In this document: positions 1 to 6,849 of the stretch, piece by piece
How the letters are laid out: every line of letters begins with the position of its first letter
How positions within the stretch are numbered: the stretch's first letter is position 1
Origin: AP-15 sp050729795
GTDB taxonomy: Bacteria > Pseudomonadota > Alphaproteobacteria > ATCC43930 > CGMCC-115725
Assembly (NCBI GenBank): GCA_050729795.1
Contig: JBOHME010000001.1
Location: 51,886-115,885 of the forward strand
Length of the DNA: 64,000 nucleotides
Direction of reading: 5' to 3'
Position numbers and translations under genes: made by a program
The notes under the pieces: generated by a model
Databases searched by the model: none
What the model was told of the DNA's origin: nothing
The model's input: the letters and a program-made list of their open reading frames with translations, nothing else

Positions 1-836
1 ATGTTTTCCCAAGGGATCAGCACATTGTCGAGCACGAAGATCGCGTCGTTCTCGTCGAACCGTGACGACAGCGGATAATCGAACGGCGATCCCACGGCAT
101 TGGCGATCCGCTCGTAGGAATTGCGGCAGATCAGCTTCACCCCGGGCGCGTCCATCGGCAGGATGAACATGATCGCGAGGTCGGGATCAGCAGTCGCGGT
201 CGCCGCGTTCTGGCCAAGAAAATTGTAATGGGTGAGCGCCGCCGAAGTCGCCACCACCTTGGCACCAGAGACGACGACGCCAGTGTCGCTTTCGCGCTCG
301 ATCGTGACATAGACGTCCTTGACCTCGCTGGTCGGCCGGCCGCGATCGACCGGCGGGTTGACGATCGCGTGGTTCATGAACAGCACATTGTCCTGGGCGC
401 GGCGGTACCAGGCGCGGGCATTGGCGGCAAACCGGCCGTAATACTCGGCGTTGGCGCCGAGCGTGTTCATCAAGGACGCCTTGTAATCGGGGGTGCGCCC
501 CATCCAGCCATAGCTGAGTCGCGACCATTCGGCGATCGCCCGCTGCTGGCCGAGCAACTCCCCGCGCGAGCGGGCGACCCGGAAATATTTGTGGGTAAAG
601 CCGCCCGAGCCGGTATCGGTCGGCGTCGTCAGCACGTCCTTCTTCTCGGGGTCGTGCAGCGCATCATAGAGCCGGGCCAGCGAGCGCACCGAATTGCGGA
701 ACGCGGGGTGAGCCGTGACATCCGCCACTCGCTCCCCATCGATATAGACTTCGCGGCCGTCCTTCAGGCTTTCGATGTATTCGGCGCCGGTGAACGGCCG
801 CGGCCGGCGATCGCGAATGTGGTCTTCGGGCGCCAA
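1..836 (-). CDS. hpaB: 4-hydroxyphenylacetate 3-monooxygenase, oxygenase component (HpaB family), C-terminus off the window
   Basis: This is the first 278 codons of a FADH2-dependent aromatic hydroxylase; the rest lies beyond the left edge. Recognisable HpaB stretches are FTGAEYIESLKDGREVYIDG near the N-terminus, TTPTDTGSGGFTHKYFRVAR, SYGWMGRTPDYK, HAIVNPPVDRGRP and a final SRFDENDAIFVLDN..IPWEN. The family takes reduced flavin from an HpaC-type reductase; no reductase gene is in this window. I place the start at TTG 836 because GGGGAG lies 8 bases upstream and family members begin about here. The frame upstream stays open into an HTH-coding stretch (see 837-1133), so a longer fused product is possible. 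The family also includes chlorophenol and 4-hydroxybutyryl-CoA-type enzymes, so the substrate is not settled. Confidence 0.9.
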   Translation of the reverse strand, partial: MAPEDHIRDRRPRPFTGAEYIESLKDGREVYIDGERVADVTAHPAFRNSVRSLARLYDALHDPEKKDVLTTPTDTGSGGFTHKYFRVARSRGELLGQQRAIAEWSRLSYGWMGRTPDYKASLMNTLGANAEYYGRFAANARAWYRRAQDNVLFMNHAIVNPPVDRGRPTSEVKDVYVTIERESDTGVVVSGAKVVATSAALTHYNFLGQNAATATADPDLAIMFILPMDAPGVKLICRNSYERIANAVGSPFDYPLSSRFDENDAIFVLDNVLIPWEN

Positions 837-896
837 TCTGCTGTCTCCCCGCCTGATGTCTTGCTGAGGGATATCTCGCTGCCGGCTGTCTCGCTG
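837..896. repeat. Four 15-base repeats forming the HTH-HpaB linker
   Basis: Read on the minus strand, four imperfect 15-base units begin CAGCGAGACAGCCGG and drift to CGGGGAGACAGCAGA. They encode the pentapeptides QRDSR, QRDIP, QQDIR and RGDSR and end exactly at the probable HpaB start. The last unit also supplies the GGGGAG ribosome site. Confidence 0.75.
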
Positions 897-1133
897 CGAG
901 TTGCGCGATGGTGCCGAGCGGGCAGTCGCCGGGTGCACGTCCACACGCCGCCGCGGCCCGGGCGGCCGGTCAAAGACGGTATGGTCGAGACGCACACCTT
1001 GGCGCTCGGCGAGTTGCAGGATCGCGACCCGGTACCTGCCGGGGACTCCGCGCACGCGCCATTTGCGCACGGCCTCGGCGGCGACACCCAGTCCGGCCGC
1101 CACGCGCTCGATCAGATCCCATTCGCTCGGCAC
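837..1133 (-). CDS. Small HTH DNA-binding domain, in frame with HpaB and with no intervening stop
   Basis: From GTG 1133 the frame encodes about 50 residues resembling a Cro/YdaS-like (carph-isopro type) helix-turn-helix: WDLIERVAAGLGVAAEAVRK followed by WRVRGVPGRYRVAILQLAER. A basic linker follows, then four pentapeptide repeats (QRDSR, QRDIP, QQDIR, RGDSR), and the frame runs straight into HpaB at codon 100 without a stop. The first in-frame stop upstream is at 1152-1154. The product is therefore either an HTH-HpaB fusion, or an HTH protein that can only end by running through HpaB while HpaB is also started internally at TTG 836. I see no recognisable ribosome site before GTG 1133; the promoter prediction suggests a leaderless transcript. 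The HTH assignment rests on my reading of the pattern alone. Confidence 0.6.
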
Positions 1134-1140
1134 AGGCCCA

Positions 1141-1169
1141 GCTATCGGACATTACGTCCGGTATGGCAA
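1141..1169 (-). promoter_or_regulatory. Predicted promoter with a palindromic operator for the HTH-hpaB unit
   Basis: On the minus strand TTGCCA (1164-1169) and GATAGC (1141-1146) are 17 bases apart. A palindrome CGGAC-ATTAC-GTCCG (1146-1160) fills most of the spacer. Seven bases separate the -10 box from GTG 1133, so transcription would begin at or next to the start codon. The position suits autorepression by the HTH domain; this is inference. Confidence 0.4.
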
Positions 1170-1312
1170 CTCGGTTTTTTGTTGGAGTAAAAGGACAGGA
1201 CGTCTGCAAAAGGGCCCGCTTCTGGAAATGCCGATGGCCGGCGACGAGGTGGCCTTCTATTGCGCCACCCGGGACGATAATACCGGGCAACCTTCCGATG
1301 AACCGGCGCGAG

Positions 1313-1347
1313 CGGGCGGGGGGGGCCCGACCGGGTCGGGCCGCCCG
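1313..1347 (-). terminator. Strong GC hairpin, possible terminator
   Basis: CGGGCGG (1313-1319) pairs with CCGCCCG (1341-1347), and inside it CCCGAC (1326-1331) pairs with GTCGGG (1335-1340) around a CGG loop, with a G-run bulge. It lies just downstream of the minus-strand gene ending at 1377. There is no T-tract, so classical intrinsic termination is uncertain. Confidence 0.4.
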
Positions 1348-1376
1348 ACTACCCCGTCCCGCTGCCGGCCGCCGCT

Positions 1377-1844
1377 CTATCCGGCTGCCGGGCCGTGCTC
1401 CGCCGTCCGGATCGCCTGGTCGAACGCCGCCAGCACCGCGCCATGCGACGAGCGGTCGTTCATCGTTTCGACATTGGTAAAGCCACGCGACCTTGCCACA
1501 TCGATCAGCAGGGAATGCGCGGCCCAGGCGATGCTCGGGTCGTCGAGCCGCTTGGCGGCGGCGCGCAGCGCGCCGATCGCGCAGCGCTGGCCACCGAGCG
1601 AACGATAGGTCCGCCGGGTCCAGCTTTCGGGATCGGCGATGAGCCCCTTGGCCTCGCGCAGCAAATCCGCGACAGCAAGATCGTGCTCGGTCGGCAGCGG
1701 TGCGCGCAACAGGGCGACCGGGCTGCGCTTGCTACGGCACAGCCGCGACTGGAACCACAGCCGGCAGCCGTGTCGGCTCCAGATCGGGAAGAGCCCAGTA
1801 TCGGATGGTCTGGGCGCAGGAAAATAGGTACCATCGAACGGCAT
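1377..1844 (-). CDS. DUF6197-like conserved hypothetical protein
   Basis: A protein of 155 residues. The C-terminal two thirds (roughly residues 65-150) contains SWTRRTYRSLGGQRCAIGAL and later SIAWAAHSLL and FTNVETMNDRSSH, which I recognise as the pattern of the DUF6197 family: a compact, probably helical domain of unknown function with a conserved Cys-Ala-Ile-Gly and a late His. The N-terminal 50 residues look unrelated. AGGAG lies 6 bases before ATG 1844 and supports the start. The gene stands alone between a hairpin downstream and a gene-poor stretch upstream. No function is proposed. Confidence 0.75.
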   Translation of the reverse strand: MPFDGTYFPAPRPSDTGLFPIWSRHGCRLWFQSRLCRSKRSPVALLRAPLPTEHDLAVADLLREAKGLIADPESWTRRTYRSLGGQRCAIGALRAAAKRLDDPSIAWAAHSLLIDVARSRGFTNVETMNDRSSHGAVLAAFDQAIRTAEHGPAAG

Positions 1845-2069
1845 CGCGATCTCCTATCTTCTCCGTTGCCATTGCCTCGTCACGGCACCGCGCGGGTGCC
1901 GCGCAAACCTCCCCCCAATGCTTCACATCTAGGGCCATGTCCAATTGCCGGCAACGACGGATCGCGCGTAGATCCGTCCGCGCTGCCGGCATCGCGCCTC
2001 GCCGGACAAAATGTCGAGCGACAGCCGCCCCTTGCCACGTCGGAAGAACTCAAGCCCATAAAGGATGAT

Positions 2070-2089
2070 CACTCCGGGACTGCGGAGTG
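2070..2089. terminator. Small hairpin between minus-strand genes
   Basis: CACTCC (2070-2075) and GGAGTG (2084-2089) form a 6-bp stem with an 8-base loop, 22 bases past the end of the small gene at 2111. There is no clear T-tract. Otherwise I see nothing in the stretch 1845-2110. Confidence 0.3.
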
Positions 2090-2110
2090 TCAATCATCGC
2101 GCAAACCCTG

Positions 2111-2344
2111 TCAGACCGCGACTGTAGCGACCGGCAGCACGATCGGCGGCACGACACCGATCGCCGCGGGATGGAAGTAGAGATCGTCGGACGGGAACAG
2201 GCGGGGCCGGTCGGCGGCAAGCTGAACAAGTCGGGTCGCCAGGTGGAGCAGGTGCTGCTCGAAGACCGGCACCACCTCATCGCGAAACGCCAGCCCGGTC
2301 ACGAAATAGCGCCGCCCGGTCACGAAATAGCGCCGATAGATCAT
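2111..2344 (-). CDS. Small hypothetical protein with a duplicated RRYFVTG segment
   Basis: An open frame of 77 residues from ATG 2344. It contains two adjacent copies of RRYFVTG (from a perfect 21-base DNA duplication), then a plausible folded segment (DEVVPVFEQHLLHLATRLVQ) and a hydrophobic tail. The frame stays open further upstream, and in-frame GTG codons at 2366-2368 and 2390-2392 are alternative starts; none has a convincing ribosome site. I do not recognise the family. Support is limited to composition and protein-like sequence, so it may not be a gene. Confidence 0.4.
   Translation of the reverse strand: MIYRRYFVTGRRYFVTGLAFRDEVVPVFEQHLLHLATRLVQLAADRPRLFPSDDLYFHPAAIGVVPPIVLPVATVAV
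2293..2334. repeat. Perfect 21-base tandem duplication
   Basis: GCCCGGTCACGAAATAGCGCC occurs twice, head to tail (2293-2313 and 2314-2334). It lies in frame inside the small gene at 2111-2344 and duplicates seven residues. Confidence 0.9.
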
Positions 2345-2546
2345 TCGGGATGCCGATTGCGGCACCACGATATGTTTTGAAACAACTTCCACAGGTCGCG
2401 GTAGGGCTGGTGGAACGGGCCAGGGGCCTGCGCCCGCTGCACCCGCGACAGGACAGGAACAGGCCCCGCCCGCGCTTGACGCCGGCTGCCGGCCGACGAC
2501 ACAATCGCGGCACTGCGACGCCAACGGGATAAAGGAGGGGGTGAGG

Positions 2547-3461
2547 ATGGCCGAGATCCGCATTGTCGCCGACGGGTTGCGGTTTCCCGAGGGACCGGTG
2601 GCGATGGCCGACGGTTCGGTCATCCTGGGCGAGATCGCCGGCAGTGCCGTCACCCGGGTCGCGGCGGACGGCAGCAAATCACCGGTCGGCAGTGCCGGTG
2701 GCGGCCCGAATGGTCTCGCCATGGGCCCCGATGGTGCGCTCTATCTCTGCAACAATGGCGGCAACGAATACGCGCAGGGCGGGTTTCTGTCCACCGGACC
2801 CGCCAGAGATTATCGGACCGGCACGATCCAGCGGATCGATCCGAAGAGCGGCGATACCCGCGTGCTGTACAGCGAATGCGGCGGCCACAAGCTATCGGCG
2901 CCGAACGATATCGTGTTCGACCGCCAGGGCGGGTTTTATTTCACCGACCTCGGCAAGCGCTACGCGCATCAGCGCGACCATGGCGGGCTCTACTACGCGC
3001 TCCCCGACGGGTCGAAGGTGGTCGAGCTGGTCTATCCGATGCTGACCCCGAATGGCGTCGGGCTGTCACCCGACGAGCGCACGGTTTATGTCGCCGACAC
3101 CGAATCCTCGCGCCTCTTCGCCTTCGACATCGTCTCGCCGGGGGTGCTGCGGCAGGAACCGTTCCCGGCGCCCTATGGCGGACGGCTCGTCTGCGGATTG
3201 CCCGGGTTTCAGCGCTTCGACAGTCTCGCGGTCGAAGCCGCGGGCAACATCTGCGTCGCCACCCTGATCACCGGCCACATTACCGTCATCGCCCCGGACG
3301 GGCGGGTCGTGCGCCAAGTCAAGATGCCCGACGTCTACCCGACCAACATCTGCTTTGGCGGCAGCGATATGACGACCGCGTATGTCACGCTCTCAGGCAC
3401 CGGCCAGCTGGCGCGGATGGACTGGCCGGAGCCGGGCCTGCGCCTCAACTTCATGGCCTGA
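2547..3461 (+). CDS. SMP-30/gluconolactonase/LRE family protein
   Basis: A protein of 304 residues with the six-bladed propeller pattern of SMP-30-type lactonases. Likely metal ligands are in place: Glu15 in FPEGP, Asn120 in APNDIVFD, Asn159 in TPNGVGLSPD and Asp174 in VYVADT. The family hydrolyses sugar lactones or other lactones in the cytoplasm; the substrate is not readable here. I chose ATG 2547 because AAAGGAGGGG (2531-2540) is at ideal distance; an in-frame GTG at 2541 abuts that site and is less likely. No sugar dehydrogenase sits beside it. A small exported protein follows on the same strand. Confidence 0.88.
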   Translation: MAEIRIVADGLRFPEGPVAMADGSVILGEIAGSAVTRVAADGSKSPVGSAGGGPNGLAMGPDGALYLCNNGGNEYAQGGFLSTGPARDYRTGTIQRIDPKSGDTRVLYSECGGHKLSAPNDIVFDRQGGFYFTDLGKRYAHQRDHGGLYYALPDGSKVVELVYPMLTPNGVGLSPDERTVYVADTESSRLFAFDIVSPGVLRQEPFPAPYGGRLVCGLPGFQRFDSLAVEAAGNICVATLITGHITVIAPDGRVVRQVKMPDVYPTNICFGGSDMTTAYVTLSGTGQLARMDWPEPGLRLNFMA

Positions 3462-3535
3462 CGCGGTCCGCCGATGCGTGGCAGCCGGATCATATCTGCC
3501 GGGTTTTTCTTGGCCGCAGCGGAGGAGCGCAGATC

Positions 3536-3781
3536 GTGCGGATCGGCCGACTGACCCTTGCCGCAATGCTAGCGTGCGCGACATCGGCATGGGCCGGACC
3601 GCCGCCGCCCGCCGGGGCAAAACCGCTGTCCGAGATCCTCGGCCAAATCGAGCGGACGCCGGACTTCCGCTACATCGGGGAAGCCGAGCTCGAGCATGGT
3701 CTCTACAAGATCGAGTACTCTTCGAAAGACGGCGTGAAGCACAAAGTCTATATCGATCCGATGACCGGGACGGTGCGGTAG
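3536..3781 (+). CDS. Small exported PepSY-like protein
   Basis: A protein of 81 residues starting at GTG 3536 behind GGAGGAG. Residues 1-20 form a signal peptide (RIGRLTLAAMLACATSAWA). The mature part contains SEILGQIER, FRYIGEAELEHGLYKIEYSS, KHKVYIDPMTGTV, a single PepSY-like repeat ending in the usual V-x-V-D-P-x-T-G-x-V. Such domains occur in periplasmic proteins and are thought to modulate peptidases or sense metals. It begins 74 bases after the lactonase gene and may be cotranscribed with it. The exact role is unknown. Confidence 0.75.
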   Translation: MRIGRLTLAAMLACATSAWAGPPPPAGAKPLSEILGQIERTPDFRYIGEAELEHGLYKIEYSSKDGVKHKVYIDPMTGTVR

Positions 3782-3875
3782 GTAGTGTCGGGGCCCCTGC
3801 GTCGCGACCGACCCTGCGCCGCGACCGCTCCTCGGGTTCGGAACGGCGAACACCACGCTGACAGGGAGACAGACG

Positions 3876-4967
3876 ATGAAAGCCGCCGTGCTGCATGCCG
3901 CAAACCAGCCCATGACGATCGAGGAGGTGGCGCTCGCCAAGCCGGGCCCCCGCGAGGTCCTGCTGCGCACCGCCTTTGCCGGACTGTGCCATAGCGATCT
4001 GCATTTTATCGAGGGTCTTTATCCGCATCCGACGCCGTGTGTGCTCGGGCATGAATCGGCGGCGGTCGTCGAGGCAGTCGGCGACGGCGTCAGCTATGTC
4101 AGGCCCGGCGACCATGTCGTCACCTGTCTGTCGGTGTTCTGCGGTACCTGCCAGCAATGCCTGACCGGACACCCCAATCTGTGCGAGAACACCGAAGTCA
4201 AGCTGCCGCCCGGCACCGCGCGTCGGTTGAGCTGGAAGGGCGGCGAGGTGGTCCACCAGTTCACCAACCTGTCATCCTTCGCCGAACAGATGCTGGTGCA
4301 CGAAAACGCGGTCGTGAAGATCGATCCCGACATTCCGCTCGACCGCGCGGCACTCGTCGGCTGCGGGGTCATGACCGGGGTCGGCGCGGTGTTCAACGCC
4401 GCCAAGGTGGAGCCGGGGGCCACGGTCGCGGTCATCGGCTGCGGCGGGGTCGGGTTGTCCGCGGTCAACGGTGCGGCATTAGCCGGCGCGGAACGGATCA
4501 TCGCCATCGACACGGTGCCCTCGAAGCTCGATCTTGCGCGCGAGCTTGGCGCGACCGACACGCTCAATGCGAGCAATGCCGACCCGGTCAAGGAGGTCAT
4601 GGAGATGACCGGCGGCGGGGTGCAGTACTCGTTCGAGGCGCTCGGCACCAAGCGCACCGCCGAGCAGGCCTTCGAGATGCTGCGCGGCGGCGGCACCGCG
4701 ACGATCATCGGCATGGTCCCGCTCGGGGTGAAGATCGAGCTCCACGGCTATTCCTTTCTGCGCGACCGCAAGCTGCAGGGCACCTCGATGGGCGGCAACC
4801 GCTTCCGGGTCGACATGCCGCGGCTGCTGTCGCTGTGGCGCCAGGGTCGGCTGAAGCTCGACCACCTGATCTCCGGCAGGCTGCGCCTCGAGCAGATCAA
4901 CGACGGCTTTGCCGCGCTCAAATCCGGCGCGCCGGTGCGCCAGCTGATCGACTTCGCGGCGGCATGA
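3876..4967 (+). CDS. Zinc-dependent alcohol dehydrogenase (MDR superfamily)
   Basis: A medium-chain dehydrogenase of 363 residues. The catalytic zinc site is visible as Cys38 (GLCHSD) with His59-Glu60 (LGHE). The structural zinc site is Cys89, Cys92, Cys95 and Cys103 (CGTCQQC...NLC). A Rossmann fold follows (VAVIGCGGVGLSAV), with IAID next, which fits NAD preference. ATG 3876 has GGGAG close upstream. The architecture matches class III-like and aryl/alkyl alcohol dehydrogenases that oxidise alcohols in the cytosol. The substrate cannot be read. A 15-base minisatellite begins 19 bases after its stop. Confidence 0.9.
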   Translation: MKAAVLHAANQPMTIEEVALAKPGPREVLLRTAFAGLCHSDLHFIEGLYPHPTPCVLGHESAAVVEAVGDGVSYVRPGDHVVTCLSVFCGTCQQCLTGHPNLCENTEVKLPPGTARRLSWKGGEVVHQFTNLSSFAEQMLVHENAVVKIDPDIPLDRAALVGCGVMTGVGAVFNAAKVEPGATVAVIGCGGVGLSAVNGAALAGAERIIAIDTVPSKLDLARELGATDTLNASNADPVKEVMEMTGGGVQYSFEALGTKRTAEQAFEMLRGGGTATIIGMVPLGVKIELHGYSFLRDRKLQGTSMGGNRFRVDMPRLLSLWRQGRLKLDHLISGRLRLEQINDGFAALKSGAPVRQLIDFAAA

Positions 4968-4986
4968 CATCCGCGGTGCGCAGAGG

Positions 4987-5061
4987 CATGGTGCGGAGAG
5001 CCATGGTGCCGAGAGCCATGGTGCCGAGAGCCATGGTGCCGAGAGTCATGGTGCCGAGAGC
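4987..5061. repeat. 15-base minisatellite, five copies
   Basis: Five near-identical units of CATGGTGCCGAGAGC follow the alcohol dehydrogenase gene. The remainder of 4968-5238 holds no gene that I can support. Confidence 0.95.
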
Positions 5062-5238
5062 CATCGCCGGGTAGGCTGAACCTGGTCGCCAGCGCACGGC
5101 CCCGGCCGCGAGAAATCCTCCTCGTCGGTCGCGAACCGGCCGAGCCCGGCAAATCCCCGCGCTGCCGCGATCATCGGTCGGGCGCGGATCGCCTGCGGCA
5201 ATGTCACCAAAAGAGCGCCGGTCGCGGCCGGCTGCTGC

Positions 5239-5643
5239 TCATTCGCTCGGTGCTGCCGCTCCACCGGTCGCGGTTTCGCCATCGCTCTGTCGCATGCTGC
5301 GATACATCCGCCAGCGCGACCCGGGCTTCAGGATATCGAGGCCGCTCGGGGTGTCGCTGCCGTCGGGGCGCTCGCCTTCGGCCGGCATCACCGCGGCGGC
5401 CGGCGGCTCACTGTCTTCGGCGCGATCGGCGGGTGCGGTCGGCATCGGCTCGGCGGCGGCCGGTGCGTCGCCGTCGCCGTGTTTCTGGGCAAACTCTTCG
5501 GCGACCCGTTCGAGCGTCTCGATCGCCGCGAATTCGGCGTCGAGCGCCTTTGTCTCCTCGGCATATCGGGTCTCGAGCTTGGCCCGGCGAACCTGCAGCT
5601 GGCCCTTCGCCTGCTGGACGTCGTGCGAGGTTATGTTCCACAT
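5239..5643 (-). CDS. Conserved hypothetical protein, coiled-coil N-terminus
   Basis: A protein of 134 residues from ATG 5643. Residues 1-55 are charged and heptad-like (VQQAKGQLQVRRAKLETRYA...FAAIETLERVAEEFAQKH), which suggests a coiled coil. An acidic Ala/Pro-rich middle follows, then a basic end near residue 110 (LKPGSRWRMYRS). An in-frame TTG at 5686-5688 would add 15 residues; neither start has a good ribosome site. I do not recognise the family. It has no obvious operon partner. Confidence 0.6.
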   Translation of the reverse strand: MWNITSHDVQQAKGQLQVRRAKLETRYAEETKALDAEFAAIETLERVAEEFAQKHGDGDAPAAAEPMPTAPADRAEDSEPPAAAVMPAEGERPDGSDTPSGLDILKPGSRWRMYRSMRQSDGETATGGAAAPSE

Positions 5644-5855
5644 CGGATGACCATCGAAGGCGGACAATACCCGGCGATATTGGCGCAAGCCGGTTGATGG
5701 ACGATTAACCGGGTCGCGAGCGGCGATTGCCCCCGAACCCTGAGCGCGCCCGCGGCGCCGTCAACCGTTCGTCAACAAAGCCGGCCGAAACTCGCCGCTG
5801 CGCGATCCGCGGGGCGGGGCGGCGGCGCACGAAGCGATTATGCTGGAGAGAGCCG

Positions 5856-6089
5856 TTGAGCGAGACCCGGGACGATTTTCAGAACACCACTGAGGTCGAA
5901 GTCATCGATGCCAAGGAACGATGGAGCGAATACCGCCTCGCCGACGGCACCACGATGCGGGTCAAATCGGTGGTGATCGCGGTGTTCCGCGACGACGCTC
6001 ATCCGACCCAGGACGGGGAGCCGGTGTACAATATGAAATCAACCCTGATCACCGATGTCAGGGCGGCTGCAGCCAAGCCCGCACCATGA
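5856..6089 (+). CDS. Small conserved hypothetical protein
   Basis: A protein of 77 residues from TTG 5856, with GGAGAG 7 bases upstream. The core ERWSEYRLADGTTMRVKSVV, followed by IAVFR and EPVYNMKS, reads as a small beta-rich domain. Similar short proteins are scattered in proteobacteria, without known function as far as I recall. Its TGA overlaps the ATG of the next gene by four bases (ATGA), so the two are probably translationally coupled and may work together. Confidence 0.7.
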   Translation: MSETRDDFQNTTEVEVIDAKERWSEYRLADGTTMRVKSVVIAVFRDDAHPTQDGEPVYNMKSTLITDVRAAAAKPAP

Positions 6090-6709
6090 ACGGGAGCCGG
6101 CTCGAGACCTTTCGGACGCGCGCCCCTGCCTCCTCGGCGTTGACCTCGTCGCGATTGCACCCGGTCGCCCGGATCATCGGCGTCAACACCGCGAGCCGGG
6201 AGCTGTCGGCGACCCTCCTCAGGCCCTCCGCCGCGACGACGGTCAGCCTCGGCCGGGCGGCGCCGGCGCGGGCGGTGCGCACGCTGTCGCAACCGTTGAT
6301 CTGGGCGCGGATCGGCACCGCGCTCGCGGTCGAAGGGATCGCGGCGACGCGCGACATACCGGAACGACCGGCGATGGCGCAGCCATCGCGGCCCGCCAAG
6401 GCGCCGCCGGCAATCGCAAAAGTCGAGCTGACGATCGATTCGCTGGGCAGCTACGAGCTGAACCAGCCGATCCCGGTCTTTGTCGAATCACTTGGCAATC
6501 GGCATTTCGTCGCCGAGGTGCCTGATCTGAATATTTCGACTTCGGCACACAGCCTGAGCGACATTCTGATCGTGTTGAAGGAGCGGGTGACGCAAACCTA
6601 TGATGCGCTGCGCATCCGCAAGAACCTCGATGCCGAACAGTCCCGGCAGCTCAAGGTTCTAGAGACTTATATCGGCCGCTCGCGACGGAGCTGGCTCGAT
6701 CGACGCTGA
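6086..6709 (+). CDS. Hypothetical protein with a C-terminal HicB-like domain
   Basis: A protein of 207 residues whose ATG overlaps the stop of the preceding gene. The first 95 residues are basic and Ala-rich with low complexity. The C-terminal part (about 110-207) has FVAEVPDLNISTSAHSLSDI followed by LKERVTQTYDAL, close to the HicB-like half-barrel pattern (xAEVPDL..T.A.SL.DAL..L.E), then a helical tail (SRQLKVLETYIGRSRR). No HicA-type toxin is adjacent, so I do not call a toxin-antitoxin pair. High GC at third positions along the whole frame supports the long start; ATG 6375 is an alternative that would leave only the conserved domain. Confidence 0.6.
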   Translation: MNGSRLETFRTRAPASSALTSSRLHPVARIIGVNTASRELSATLLRPSAATTVSLGRAAPARAVRTLSQPLIWARIGTALAVEGIAATRDIPERPAMAQPSRPAKAPPAIAKVELTIDSLGSYELNQPIPVFVESLGNRHFVAEVPDLNISTSAHSLSDILIVLKERVTQTYDALRIRKNLDAEQSRQLKVLETYIGRSRRSWLDRR

Positions 6710-6740
6710 CCCGGGCGTCCGGCCGTCACGGGCTGCGGCG

Positions 6741-6830
6741 CCGAGGGACACAACCAGGCCGAGGGACACAACCAGGCCAAGGGACACAACCAGGCCAAGG
6801 GACACAACCAGGCCAAGGGACACAACCAGG
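6741..6830. repeat. 18-base minisatellite, five copies
   Basis: Five units of CCAAGGGACACAACCAGG (the first two with CCGAGG) lie in the convergent gap between the HicB-like gene and the MFS gene. They fall outside both coding regions. Confidence 0.95.
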
Positions 6831-6849
6831 GTGGCTTCCGCCGCTCGGC

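Noticed and set aside
837..1133. Calling a frameshift or missed stop between HTH and HpaB a sequencing error
   Set aside because: The linker is a clean 15-base repeat in frame, which explains continuity without an error, although reads should confirm it.
228..1190. A 320-codon plus-strand frame at the left edge
   Set aside because: It is antisense to the HpaB and HTH coding frame, which has clear family motifs.
4987..5061. Possible CRISPR array
   Set aside because: The units are 15 bases, directly adjacent, without unique spacers, and no cas gene is present. The same applies to the other repeat tracts.
4748..5152. A His-rich frame (repeated RHHGS) on the minus strand
   Set aside because: It is produced by the 15-base minisatellite after the alcohol dehydrogenase gene and has no other support.
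6086..6709. HicAB toxin-antitoxin system
   Set aside because: Only a HicB-like domain is seen; the partner gene lacks the HicA dsRNA-binding pattern, so I did not assign it.
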